45,186 nucleotides of DNA from contig JASEGV010000018.1 in NCBI GenBank assembly GCA_030017895.1, forward strand, positions 1 through 45,186, in the 5' to 3' direction. Position 1 is the first letter of the stretch. The number at the start of each line of letters is the position of its first letter. Shown here in pieces: positions 16,612 to 25,411 of this stretch. The position numbers and the translations under genes are program-made. Source of the stretch: Bacteroidota bacterium (GTDB lineage: Bacteria > Bacteroidota > Ignavibacteria > UBA10030 > BY39). Below the pieces are notes generated by a model. That model saw only the letters and a list, made by a program, of their open reading frames with translations, made no database searches and was not told the origin of the DNA.

Positions 16612-17496
16612 TTGAATAACATCTCAAAAATTATTACAAAAGAAATTGAATTTCGAAATAGTTCAAACGATATTTTTAAATGTGATTTTCGTGTTTCCGA
16701 TAATTATTTCAGAAATAATAAAAAGTTCTTTCAAAATATTCCTTGTGTTATCGTCTGTCCCGGTTTTATGGCTTTTAAAGATTGGGGATATTTTCCTTAC
16801 ATCGGCGAAAAATTGGCGCAGGCAAATTATTGTTCGATTGTTCTGAATTATTCCCATAATGGTGTTGAAGAACGACGGAATCGTATAACGAACCTCGAAA
16901 TGTTTGCTGCCAACACTGTTTCGCTGGAGCTAGTCGACATTCGGAATGTGATAGATTCAATTACTGATGGCAATTTGGAAGAGTTTTGTATCGACACGGA
17001 GAATATTTTTTTATTAGGTCATTCACGTGGTGGCGCTAATGCCTTGTTAATAGCTTCATCGGATAATAGAATTAAAAAGTTGGTAACTTGGGCAAGTATA
17101 GCTTATTACGATCGTTGGACAGCGCATCAAAAGAACAATTGGCGACAGTCAGGATTTTTATCGCTCTCGAAAGAAACTGAATCGCATCCGATTCGAATGA
17201 AAATCGATTATCTTGAAGACCTCGAAAAAAATAAAGACAAATTTGATTTGTATAAAGCAGCAAGTCGAATAAATATTCCTTGGCTAATCGTCCATGGCAC
17301 AGAAGATCTGATCGCCAAAATTTCGGAAGCCGAAAAGTTATTTGATTTATCAGCAGACGCACAAACACAACTTGTTAAAATTCCAAAAGTAGGACACCTT
17401 TTTGGCACCGAGGTACCTACTAATGAAAATAATAATTCACTAAATAATATTTTACAATTGACTATTAACTGGTTACATAATATATCAAGGAGATAA
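16612..17496 (+). CDS. Alpha/beta-hydrolase (dienelactone hydrolase/peptidase-like)
   Basis: 294 residues from TTG 16612. The oxyanion strand is IVCPGFMAFKDWGYFP at about 47-62, the nucleophile elbow is GHSRGG with Ser138, the acid is HGTEDLI with Asp232 and the catalytic His is GHLFG with His262; all triad residues are in the right order. A short cap (about 165-215) lies between strands 6 and 7. No signal peptide is seen, so it is probably cytosolic. Substrate is unknown; related proteins are annotated as S9-like peptidases or esterases. The bioY ATG starts 1 bp after its stop codon, so the two are co-transcribed. BioH-like roles are possible but unsupported. Confidence 0.85.
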   Translation: MNNISKIITKEIEFRNSSNDIFKCDFRVSDNYFRNNKKFFQNIPCVIVCPGFMAFKDWGYFPYIGEKLAQANYCSIVLNYSHNGVEERRNRITNLEMFAANTVSLELVDIRNVIDSITDGNLEEFCIDTENIFLLGHSRGGANALLIASSDNRIKKLVTWASIAYYDRWTAHQKNNWRQSGFLSLSKETESHPIRMKIDYLEDLEKNKDKFDLYKAASRINIPWLIVHGTEDLIAKISEAEKLFDLSADAQTQLVKIPKVGHLFGTEVPTNENNNSLNNILQLTINWLHNISRR

Positions 17497-17497
17497 A

Positions 17498-18052
17498 ATG
17501 CAAATTTCAAAATCATTAACTATTCAACCTCATTTCATTTTACGATACGGTTTAACCGTTCAAGCCATGTTGGTTTTCGCATTCGTGGCGCTAACTGCAG
17601 TTGGAGCGTGGGTCGAAATTCCCACTCAACCTGTTCCATTTACACTTCAAACATTTTTTGTTCTGCTTTCGGGTGTTGTACTTGGCGCTCGGAACGCATT
17701 TTTCAGTCAGCTAATTTATTTATCTCTCGGTGTAATGGGATTGCCTTTGTTTGCCGGTTTTAGTTTTGGTTTTGCTAAATTAATCGGACCTACCGGTGGA
17801 TATCTGTTGAGTTTTCCGATCGCAGCTTTTGTTACAGGATATTTAGTTACACTAAATGGCAAGTATGTGTGGACAATTATTTCCGTTACAGTAGGTATGT
17901 TATTAATTTTCAGTTTCGGAACTGTTTACTTAAACTTTGTATTTTTAAACGATATTGCTAAATCGTTGATGAGTGGTTTCTTAATTTTTTCATTGTGGGA
18001 TGCCATTAAAATTTTTGCTGTCGCTTCAATATATCATCAATTAAGGAAATAA
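17498..18052 (+). CDS. bioY: BioY, biotin-specific S component of an ECF transporter
   Basis: 184 residues with six membrane segments. The BioY signatures are ALTAVGAWVEIPTQPVPFTL, LLSGVVLGARNAFFSQLIYL (about 55-74) and FGFAKLIGPTGGYLLSFPIA (about 90-109). It binds and imports biotin, alone or with the shared EcfA/EcfT energising module; no ATPase or EcfT gene is in the window. AAGGAG at 17487-17492 is a clear ribosome binding site. No BirA operator is visible. It directly follows the hydrolase gene. Confidence 0.93.
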   Translation: MQISKSLTIQPHFILRYGLTVQAMLVFAFVALTAVGAWVEIPTQPVPFTLQTFFVLLSGVVLGARNAFFSQLIYLSLGVMGLPLFAGFSFGFAKLIGPTGGYLLSFPIAAFVTGYLVTLNGKYVWTIISVTVGMLLIFSFGTVYLNFVFLNDIAKSLMSGFLIFSLWDAIKIFAVASIYHQLRK

Positions 18053-18095
18053 TACTTTTGCTTAAGAACAGAAAATTAAGTATATTTTTCAAAAA

Positions 18096-18779
18096 TTGAA
18101 GCGAATAGTAATAGCAATAGACGGACCCGCTGCCTCCGGGAAATCAACAACAGCTAAATTTACTGCCGAAAGGCTAAATTACATTCATGTTGATACCGGG
18201 GCAATGTATCGGGCAGTTACACTGAAAATTATAAAAGATAATATCGATCCGGAAGATGAAGCATCGGTTTATAATGCAATTAGCGATTGTAAAATTGAGT
18301 TTGAACGAAAAAACGAAGTAACGAAAGTTTTATTAAACGGAAAAGATGTAACTGAAACTATACGGAACAAAGAAGTAACCTCTGCTGTTAGTGCAATTAG
18401 CAGTTATAAGCGCGTAAGAGATTTAATGGTAACGCAACAACGGAGAATGTGCACAGACGGTGGAGTTGTTCTTGAAGGTCGCGATATTGGTACCGTTGTA
18501 GTTCCGAATGCCGATTTAAAAATATTTATGATTGCCTGTATTGAAGAAAGAGCAAGACGTCGGCAAAAAGAGTTGGCTGAAAAAGGAACTACTGCTGATT
18601 TTGAAGTTTTGATTAAAGATATCAATGAGCGCGACGCGAAAGATTCAAATCGCACCGAAAGCCCGTTAAAAAAAGCTGACGATGGAATAATATTGGATAC
18701 TTCGAACTTAACGATAAATCAGCAAGTGGATTTTATCGTGAATAAAGCTTTAGAAATAATTAAGAAAATTGATAGTTAG
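18096..18779 (+). CDS. cmk: (d)CMP kinase
   Basis: 227 residues from TTG 18096. The P-loop is GPAASGKST (10-18), the CMP-binding HVDTGAMYRAVTL follows, and GRDIGTVVVPNADLKIFMIA and the lid region RARRRQKEL are present. It phosphorylates CMP and dCMP with ATP. Its 3' end overlaps ispH by 11 bp. cmk followed by ispH and rpsA is a recurring bacterial arrangement (in many genomes ispH and rpsA are even fused). Confidence 0.95.
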   Translation: MKRIVIAIDGPAASGKSTTAKFTAERLNYIHVDTGAMYRAVTLKIIKDNIDPEDEASVYNAISDCKIEFERKNEVTKVLLNGKDVTETIRNKEVTSAVSAISSYKRVRDLMVTQQRRMCTDGGVVLEGRDIGTVVVPNADLKIFMIACIEERARRRQKELAEKGTTADFEVLIKDINERDAKDSNRTESPLKKADDGIILDTSNLTINQQVDFIVNKALEIIKKIDS

Positions 18780-19668
18780 TATAGATAAAAATTCAGGATT
18801 TTGCTGGGGCGTTGTTCGTACAATAAACATAGCTGAAGACGAATTAAATAAATCGAACAAGTTGTACTGTTTAGGTGAGATAATTCACAATCCCTCTGAA
18901 ATTTCCCGCTTAAGCAAATTAGGATTGGTAACTATTACTCGTGATGATTTTCACAAAATCGAAAATTCTACAGTTTTAATACGTGCACATGGTGAACCAC
19001 CCGAAACTTACGAGTTAGCCAAGAAATTCAACATAACACTGATAGATGCAACTTGTCCGGTAGTTACAAAGGTACAAGAACGGATCCGAAATTATGATGC
19101 ATTGGGTTACCAATTAATTATTTTTGGAAAAAAGAACCACGCCGAAGTAATCGGATTGTTAGGGCAAATAAATGGTAAAGGTATTGTAATTGGATCGCTC
19201 GTTGAAATCGATTCAGTAGATTGTAATAAGAATACAGTTCTGTTTTCGCAGACAACGATGGATAAGACTACGTTCTATAAGATTCGCGATGAGTTAAAAA
19301 AGCGGATTAATGAATTGGTAGTAGATTCCATTGAAGACGAGGCTGTTCAATTTGTTGCGAAAGATACTATTTGCGGACAAGTATCCGGGCGTGAAAATAA
19401 ACTTCGGGAATTTGCTAAACAAAACGATGTTGTTATTTTCGTAGCCGGCAAATCGAGTTCAAACGGTAAAGTGCTTTACACGATTTGTAAAAACGCAAAC
19501 GAACATTCGTACTTTGTAGAAGATGAAAACGAAATCAATCTCGACTGGTTCGTGGATGCAAAAACAGTTGGTGTCAGCGGTGCTACATCGACACCGCAAT
19601 GGTTGATGCAGCGAATTAAGAACTATATTGAAAACTTAAAAAATAAAAATTTATCAAGCCATCATTAA
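18769..19668 (+). CDS. ispH: 4-hydroxy-3-methylbut-2-enyl diphosphate reductase
   Basis: 299 residues; the last enzyme of the MEP pathway, a [4Fe-4S] enzyme making IPP and DMAPP. The cluster cysteines are at Cys12 (SGFCWGV), Cys96 (DATCPVV) and Cys202 (DTICGQV). IIHNP (His40), RAHGEPP (His74) and KNHAE (His124, Glu126) supply the substrate pocket. The ICGQVSGRE variant is of the Bacteroidota kind. The TTG start lies inside cmk (11-bp overlap), suggesting translational coupling. A 132-bp leader separates it from rpsA. Confidence 0.95.
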   Translation: MIVSIDKNSGFCWGVVRTINIAEDELNKSNKLYCLGEIIHNPSEISRLSKLGLVTITRDDFHKIENSTVLIRAHGEPPETYELAKKFNITLIDATCPVVTKVQERIRNYDALGYQLIIFGKKNHAEVIGLLGQINGKGIVIGSLVEIDSVDCNKNTVLFSQTTMDKTTFYKIRDELKKRINELVVDSIEDEAVQFVAKDTICGQVSGRENKLREFAKQNDVVIFVAGKSSSNGKVLYTICKNANEHSYFVEDENEINLDWFVDAKTVGVSGATSTPQWLMQRIKNYIENLKNKNLSSHH

Positions 19669-19800
19669 ATAAACAAAAATAATAACTAAAAATAATTTTT
19701 CTTGATGCGTGTGCTCACTTTTTCCTGATGGCGGATAAAGATCACAGGCATATAAGAACGTCTGTTTAAAAAAAAAACAGAAAAAACCTTAGGAGGTTTA

Positions 19801-21648
19801 ATGTTAGAAGAAACAACTGTACCATCTGCAACTGATTCAGCAGCGTCGATTCAGGATGCAGAGAAAAAAACAATTCCGAGAATAAGTCATGACCATGCTT
19901 ATTTATTAAATAAAATTATGGAGGCAGAATACGGCGAAGAGGAGACCAGCCAACTTACGAGTTTGTATGAAGCAACTTTTGGTAAAGTTTCTGCAAATCA
20001 ACTTGTTAAAGGTAAAATTGTTGCAATCGGCGAAAATGAAGTATCGATAGATATTGGATTCAAATCGGAAGGCAGCGTCCCAATCGGAGAATTTTCAAAT
20101 ATCGACGAACTCAAAGTTGGCGATGAGATCGAAGTATTCCTTGAAAGCGTAGAAAATAAAGATGGTCAGCTTGTTTTGTCACGTAAGCGTGCCGACTTTA
20201 TGCGAGTTTGGGAAAAGGTTACTACAGTACACGAAACCGGCGAAATTATCCAAGGCAAAATTTTGCGACGCATAAAAGGTGGGCTCGTTGTTGATGTTTG
20301 GGGAATCGAAGCCTTCCTTCCCGGATCTCAAATTGATGTAAAACCGATCCGCGACTTCGATCAATTTATTGATAAAACAATGGATTTAAAAATTGTTAAA
20401 GTAAATAACACAGCAGAAAACATTGTAGTAAGCCACAAGGTTCTCGTTGAAGAAGAAATGGCAGATCAGAGAAATGCTATACTTGGTTCAATTGAAAAGG
20501 GACAAATACTTGAAGGTACAGTAAAAGCAATTGCTGATTTTGGTGTGTTCGTTGATCTGGGCGGCGTGGATGGTTTAATTCACATCACTGATTTATCGTG
20601 GGGCAGAATAAATCACCCGACTGAAGTTGTAAAGCTCGATCAACTAATCAACGTCGTTGTAACTGAATATGATCCTGATAAGAAACGGATCTCGCTCGGT
20701 CTTAAACAACTTGCCGCTCATCCTTGGGAAAATATCGAAGAGAAATATCCTGTAGGAATGAAAATTAACGGTAAAATTGTTTCCCTCACCGATTATGGAG
20801 CGTTTGTGGAAATTGAGAAGGGAATAGAAGGACTAATTCATATTTCAGAAATGAGTTGGACTCAACACATCAAACATCCTTCTCAAGTTGTATCTATGGG
20901 GCAAATGGTAGATGCAATTATTTTGAGTCTTGATAAAGAAAATAAAAAGATTTCACTTGGAATTAAACAATTAGAACCGGATCCTTGGTATAATCTACTT
21001 CAAAAATATCCTGTAGGTTCAAAGCACCGGGGTGTTGTTCGTAACCTAACCAACTTCGGTGTCTTCGTTGAACTCGAACAAGGTGTCGATGGTTTAATTC
21101 ACATTTCCGATTTGTCGTGGACAAAGAAAATTCGTCATCCAGGCGAAGTTGTAAAGAAAAACCAATCTATCGATGTTGTAATTCTCGGTGTTGATGTTGA
21201 ACAACGAAGGATATCATTAGGACATAAACAAATCATGGATAACCCGTGGGACGCTTTCGAAACAGCTTATAAAGTTGGTGTCGAAATTGATGGAACACTT
21301 ACACGAATTATCGAAAAAGGTGTTATCGTTGAATTACCTCTCGGTGTCGAGGGATTTGTTCCAGCATCTCAACTCGCAACTATACAAGTGAAAAATATTG
21401 CTGATACTTTTAAAGTTGGCGATGTATTGAACTTGAAAGTAATTGAGTTCGATAAAGACGCAAAGAAAATTGTGCTTTCCGTAATCGAATTTTTACGCGG
21501 CAAAGAACAAAAAGTAGTCGACGAGTACGTTGGTGAACACAAATTACCTCCTATGACGATAAAAGATTTCGTGAAAGCTCCACAGCCTTCCGAAATTGCT
21601 TCATTCGAGGAATTAGGTAACGCTCCGGCACCTGATGAAATTCAGTAG
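19801..21648 (+). CDS. rpsA: 30S ribosomal protein S1
   Basis: 615 residues with six S1 (OB-fold) repeats, at about 60-130, 148-212, 228-301, 315-387, 401-474 and 488-560. The well-conserved repeats 3-5 read FGVFVDLGGVDGLIHITDLS, YGAFVEIEKGIEGLIHISEM and FGVFVELEQGVDGLIHISDL. It brings mRNA to the 30S subunit. The start has the strongest ribosome binding site in the window, AGGAGG at 19791-19796, and an A-rich leader. The leader of 19669-19800 probably carries a promoter or autoregulatory fold, but I see no clear motif. A terminator follows at 21669-21705. Confidence 0.97.
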   Translation: MLEETTVPSATDSAASIQDAEKKTIPRISHDHAYLLNKIMEAEYGEEETSQLTSLYEATFGKVSANQLVKGKIVAIGENEVSIDIGFKSEGSVPIGEFSNIDELKVGDEIEVFLESVENKDGQLVLSRKRADFMRVWEKVTTVHETGEIIQGKILRRIKGGLVVDVWGIEAFLPGSQIDVKPIRDFDQFIDKTMDLKIVKVNNTAENIVVSHKVLVEEEMADQRNAILGSIEKGQILEGTVKAIADFGVFVDLGGVDGLIHITDLSWGRINHPTEVVKLDQLINVVVTEYDPDKKRISLGLKQLAAHPWENIEEKYPVGMKINGKIVSLTDYGAFVEIEKGIEGLIHISEMSWTQHIKHPSQVVSMGQMVDAIILSLDKENKKISLGIKQLEPDPWYNLLQKYPVGSKHRGVVRNLTNFGVFVELEQGVDGLIHISDLSWTKKIRHPGEVVKKNQSIDVVILGVDVEQRRISLGHKQIMDNPWDAFETAYKVGVEIDGTLTRIIEKGVIVELPLGVEGFVPASQLATIQVKNIADTFKVGDVLNLKVIEFDKDAKKIVLSVIEFLRGKEQKVVDEYVGEHKLPPMTIKDFVKAPQPSEIASFEELGNAPAPDEIQ

Positions 21649-21668
21649 TCATTTATTTTCATTAATGT

Positions 21669-21705
21669 TAAAAGAGTTGGCTCGTAAGGGGTCAACTCTT
21701 TTTTG
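21669..21705 (+). terminator. Rho-independent terminator after rpsA
   Basis: AAAAGAGTTG (21670-21679) pairs with CAACTCTTTT (21693-21702), a 10-bp stem with a 13-nt loop, ending in a run of six T. It closes the bioY-cmk-ispH-rpsA run 20 bp after the rpsA stop. Confidence 0.85.
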
Positions 21706-21725
21706 TATTTAACAAAACGTAATTT

Positions 21726-23021
21726 ATGAAGCTTGTAGCATTCCATACTTTAGGTTGCAAACTAAATTTTGCTGAAACTTCAACCATTGGCAGACAGTTT
21801 ATTGAGAACGGATTTACTGTATCTCAATTTGCAGACAAAGTCGATGTTTATGTAATCAATACGTGCAGCGTATCTCAAAGGGCAGATAGAGAATGCAAAA
21901 AAATTATTAGAAGTGCAGTTAGAAGATCTCCGGATGCCTTCATAATAGTAACGGGTTGCTATGCTCAATTGCGTCCAGAAGAGGTGGCATCAATTGCAGG
22001 AGTCGATTTGGTTTTAGGTACACAGGAAAAATTTAATCTGTTCACTCACTGCAATTCTTTTAAAAAGAATAACCCGGCTCAAGTGTTTGTTTCCGAAATT
22101 AAAAATGCAAACGACTTTGGCCTTGCTTATTCGGGTGAAGCTGATGAAAGGACACGTGCATTTTTAAAAGTACAGGACGGGTGCGATTTCCAATGTTCAT
22201 ATTGCACAATTCCCCTCGCACGTGGGTCTAGCCGAAGCCAGGCAATTGAAACTTTTGTATCACAAGCCCGGTGGTTAGCCGAAAAAGGATATAAAGAAAT
22301 TGTTCTATCAGGAGTTAATGTCGGTGATTTTGGTAAAGCAAGTGGAACAAATTTATTGCAGTTACTCAAAGAGCTTGTAGGGGTTGATGGAATCGAGCGA
22401 ATCAGAGTCAGTTCAATCGAACCAAATTTATTGACTGAGGAATTAGTCAATTTTATTTTAGAGTCGGATAAGTTGTGTAATCATCTTCACATTCCCTTGC
22501 AAAGCGGTTCGAACGAAGTTTTACGTTTAATGAGGCGCCGGCACACGAGAGAAGATTTTAAAAAACTAATTACATATATCAAATCGATAGATAATACGGC
22601 AGGCGTCGGTTCGGATATAATAGTTGGTTTCCCGGGCGAAACGGATGAACTTTTCGACGAAACATATAATTTTCTGCTTGATTTACCCCTTTCGTATATG
22701 CATGTGTTCACATATTCTGAACGCCCTAATACTCCGGCTGCTTCTTATCCAAATTCCATTCAACCAAAGTCGCGCTTTTACAGAAACGAAAAACTTCGTA
22801 TCTTAAGTACGAAAAAGCGTTTCGAATTTTACTCACAATTTGTAGGTAAAAGATTAGGGGTATTATACGAAACCAACATTAAAAACGGTTTTCTATCCGG
22901 TTTCTCAACAAATTATATTCGGGTAAAAACTACAGCGACTGAAAATCTTTTTAATAGGATTGTACCGACGCTAATTAAAAATGTAAATAAAGATTATTGT
23001 GAAGGAGATGTAATCGTATGA
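21726..23021 (+). CDS. mtaB: tRNA t6A37 methylthiotransferase MtaB
   Basis: 431 residues, a radical-SAM methylthiotransferase. The N-terminal UPF0004 domain has Cys11 (LGCKLN), Cys47 (NTCSVS) and Cys78 (TGCYAQ) for the auxiliary cluster. The radical SAM motif is CDFQCSYC with Cys153, Cys157 and Cys160. The LGCKLNFAE start and NTCSVS distinguish MtaB from MiaB and RimO. It converts t6A37 to ms2t6A in tRNAs reading ANN codons. Its TGA overlaps the next ATG by 4 bp. Confidence 0.94.
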   Translation: MKLVAFHTLGCKLNFAETSTIGRQFIENGFTVSQFADKVDVYVINTCSVSQRADRECKKIIRSAVRRSPDAFIIVTGCYAQLRPEEVASIAGVDLVLGTQEKFNLFTHCNSFKKNNPAQVFVSEIKNANDFGLAYSGEADERTRAFLKVQDGCDFQCSYCTIPLARGSSRSQAIETFVSQARWLAEKGYKEIVLSGVNVGDFGKASGTNLLQLLKELVGVDGIERIRVSSIEPNLLTEELVNFILESDKLCNHLHIPLQSGSNEVLRLMRRRHTREDFKKLITYIKSIDNTAGVGSDIIVGFPGETDELFDETYNFLLDLPLSYMHVFTYSERPNTPAASYPNSIQPKSRFYRNEKLRILSTKKRFEFYSQFVGKRLGVLYETNIKNGFLSGFSTNYIRVKTTATENLFNRIVPTLIKNVNKDYCEGDVIV

Positions 23022-23770
23022 AAAAAATAATTTGTGTCTTCATGTTCTTCTTCGGTGTGCAGGCGGTTATCACACAGCCATTATCTAATTCAGATAACGG
23101 TCATAAAAATATTGTAGACTTTTTCAATCAGTCAATCGAACTTGAATCCCGAAACGCTTCAGTATTTTCTGCTTATAGCGCTTCTCAAAAAAAATCTGTA
23201 CCACTTGCTGTTGCTCTCTCGCTGGTACTTCCCGGAATGGGCGAGCTATATACCGGTGATTACAGCAGAGGGAAATATCTGACATCTGCCGAAGGATTTC
23301 TTTGGTTGACATTTACTTCCGTGCAATTATATGGGACATGGTTGAAAAACGATGCACGACTTTTTGCAGTTACTAATGCCGGTGTAAATTTAGATGGAAA
23401 GGACGATAAATTTTTTGTAAATATCGGGAATTATTCTGATATATATTGGTACAACGAAAGAAAATTGCAGGACAGAGAAGAAGATCAATTATACGATCCT
23501 AATTCAAATTATTATTGGCAATGGAATAACGAAGCGAGCAGACAAAAATATCGCTATATTCGAATCAAAAGTGATGAAGTATTTAACAGTCGGCAGTTTA
23601 TTGTGGGTGCAATTTTAGCAAATCATATCGTCAGCGCAATAAACGCCGGGATGTTAGCCAGTAAATATAACAAGCAGTCCGGCGTTACAAATAATTTCCA
23701 GATTAACAGCAAATTACGTGTTAATGCTAATCATCCGGAATTTGTGTTTACGATTTCAAAATTGTTTTGA
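23018..23770 (+). CDS. DUF5683-like secreted/envelope protein
   Basis: 250 residues. A signal peptide (MKKIICVFMFFFGVQAVITQ) is followed by a short spacer and then SVPLAVALSLVLPGMGELYTG at about 66-86, the hydrophobic hairpin with LPGxGxxYxG typical of DUF5683 and related 'pore-like' envelope proteins. A second hydrophobic helix (IVGAILANHIVSAINAG) lies near 205-222. Function unknown; family members are envelope proteins of Bacteroidota and relatives. It overlaps mtaB by 4 bp and abuts truA, so it is co-transcribed. Confidence 0.75.
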   Translation: MKKIICVFMFFFGVQAVITQPLSNSDNGHKNIVDFFNQSIELESRNASVFSAYSASQKKSVPLAVALSLVLPGMGELYTGDYSRGKYLTSAEGFLWLTFTSVQLYGTWLKNDARLFAVTNAGVNLDGKDDKFFVNIGNYSDIYWYNERKLQDREEDQLYDPNSNYYWQWNNEASRQKYRYIRIKSDEVFNSRQFIVGAILANHIVSAINAGMLASKYNKQSGVTNNFQINSKLRVNANHPEFVFTISKLF

Positions 23771-24505
23771 TTGAACGTGCGAAATATTAAACTACTTATT
23801 GAATACGACGGAACCGATTTTGTGGGGTGGCAACGACAACCGAACGGAAGAAGTGTTCAAGAAGTTATCGAAAAAGTGCTCGCAAATCTTTTACAAGAGG
23901 AAGTAAATGTGGTCGGTTCAGGAAGAACCGACAGTGGTGTGCATGCGCGTGGTCAGGTTGCTAACTTTCGCTGTAACTCAAAAATGAATGTCGGTCAATT
24001 ACAAAAAAGTCTTTCGGCACTGTTACCTGAAGATGTTTGCATAGATGCGGCAGCAGATGTGGATTTCGATTTCCATGCTCGCTATGCAGCCAAGTCGCGT
24101 GAATATTCCTATTTGATAACAACAAAATCTTCTGCATTACGAAGAAGATATTCGTGGTTTGTAAAGTACAAAATTGACAACACAATTTTGAATGAATGCG
24201 CAAATTTGATTTTGGGAATTCATGACTTTGAAGGTTTTTGTAAATTAGATGCGGGTAATGAACATTATTTGAGTAATGTGTTTCGTTCGGAATGGAAAAG
24301 TGAAAGTACCAATTTGATTTATGAGATCGAAGCAAACAGATTTTTATATGGAATGGTGCGTGGTTTAGTTGGAACGATGGTGGACGTAGCACGTGGCTAT
24401 CGCGATTTAGACGATTTTAGAAGAGTATTAAATGAAAAAGCAAGAGCGAAAGCGGGCACATTGGCACCGCCTCATGGCTTAACACTCGTGAATGTAAGAT
24501 ATTAA
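23771..24505 (+). CDS. truA: tRNA pseudouridine(38-40) synthase
   Basis: 244 residues. LIEYDGTDFVGWQRQPNGRS begins the first domain; the catalytic Asp54 is in GSGRTDSGVHARGQVANF; RSFLYGM-type sequence appears as ANRFLYGMVRGLVGTM. It isomerises uridines 38-40 in the tRNA anticodon arm. TTG at 23771 directly follows the previous TGA; GTG at 23777 is an alternative start two codons on. Confidence 0.95.
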   Translation: MNVRNIKLLIEYDGTDFVGWQRQPNGRSVQEVIEKVLANLLQEEVNVVGSGRTDSGVHARGQVANFRCNSKMNVGQLQKSLSALLPEDVCIDAAADVDFDFHARYAAKSREYSYLITTKSSALRRRYSWFVKYKIDNTILNECANLILGIHDFEGFCKLDAGNEHYLSNVFRSEWKSESTNLIYEIEANRFLYGMVRGLVGTMVDVARGYRDLDDFRRVLNEKARAKAGTLAPPHGLTLVNVRY

Positions 24506-24525
24506 AATTAAATTAGGAGAAACCA

Positions 24526-25341
24526 ATGAAAAAATATTTTGTTTATTCTATACTTACAATTTGGTTAGCCAGCTTCAGTTTTATGTGTGCAAGTTTGGCT
24601 TTCAATATATTTTCGGATCAGGACGATGTTAAATTAGGGCAACAGCTTGATGGGGAAATTAAAAGCAAACCTCAGGAATATCCCTTACTTCAAAACCGAA
24701 ATGATGTTAAGAGTTACGTTGAACAGGTAGGACAAAAAATTTTAAATTCACCGCATGTTAAAAAACGTGGATTGTATGCTTATAGTTTCGAAATTGTACA
24801 TGACGATAATACAATTAATGCTTTTGCAACACCGGGGGGATATATTTATGTTTATACAGGGCTGTTAAAATTTTTAGATAACGAAGCAACGCTTGCCGGT
24901 ATAATTGGACACGAAATTGCCCATGCTGAACGACGTCATGCTACTCAACGATTAACTAAGTATTATGGTGCAAGTATGTTGGTTTCAGTCATTTTAGGTG
25001 AATCGCCTTCACAATTAGCTGAAATTGCAGCAAACATGTTTACGGGTCTGGCATTTTTAGCAAACAGCCGTTCGGATGAAACTGAATCGGATGATTATTC
25101 GATCAGGTATTTAAAAGACACCGAGTATTATCCGGGTGCGATAAAATATTTCTTCGACAAAATTCAGGCAACAAAAGGAGAACGTGGCGGAAGTATCGAG
25201 AGGTTGTTATCGACACACCCACTGCCTCAGGATCGAGTCGATTTTGTTAACAAAGAGATGAATAAAATAGGCGATCCACAGCCAACTGAAAGTAATATTT
25301 TTGCGGATCGTTATCAGGCATTCAAAGCTACTTTACCTTAA
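24526..25341 (+). CDS. M48-family zinc metalloprotease, exported
   Basis: 271 residues. An N-terminal hydrophobic segment (about 4-27) is either a signal peptide or an anchor; Cys21 lies in SFMC, an imperfect lipobox, so lipoprotein status is uncertain. The zinc site is HEIAH (129-133), with the third ligand expected in SDETESDDY. TINAFATPGGYIYVYTGLL is the strand and loop ahead of the active-site helix in M48/BepA-Loip-like proteases. It probably acts in periplasmic or outer-membrane protein quality control. AGGAGA at 24515-24520 is a good ribosome binding site. Confidence 0.9.
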   Translation: MKKYFVYSILTIWLASFSFMCASLAFNIFSDQDDVKLGQQLDGEIKSKPQEYPLLQNRNDVKSYVEQVGQKILNSPHVKKRGLYAYSFEIVHDDNTINAFATPGGYIYVYTGLLKFLDNEATLAGIIGHEIAHAERRHATQRLTKYYGASMLVSVILGESPSQLAEIAANMFTGLAFLANSRSDETESDDYSIRYLKDTEYYPGAIKYFFDKIQATKGERGGSIERLLSTHPLPQDRVDFVNKEMNKIGDPQPTESNIFADRYQAFKATLP

Positions 25342-25344
25342 CGT

Positions 25345-25373
25345 TTGATTATATATTTTCTTTCTCGTAAATT
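25345..25373 (+). promoter_or_regulatory. Promoter-like element before the CorC/CNNM gene
   Basis: TTGATT (25345-25350) and TAAATT (25368-25373) are separated by 17 bp, about 40 bp before the TTG start at 25412. Eye prediction in AT-rich DNA; chance occurrence is possible. Confidence 0.3.
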
Positions 25374-25411
25374 ATGTTTGAAAAATAAGTAGAACAACTC
25401 GAAAGATTTAA

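Noticed and set aside
18053-18095. CTTAAG...TTAAG stem after bioY as a terminator
   Set aside because: The stem is 5 bp, AT-only at its core, and the following T run is poor.
19669-19800. Riboswitch or promoter in the 132-bp rpsA leader
   Set aside because: Only a weak A-rich hairpin (CTGTTT...AACAG) near 19772-19790 and no hexamer pair with good spacing; not enough for a call.
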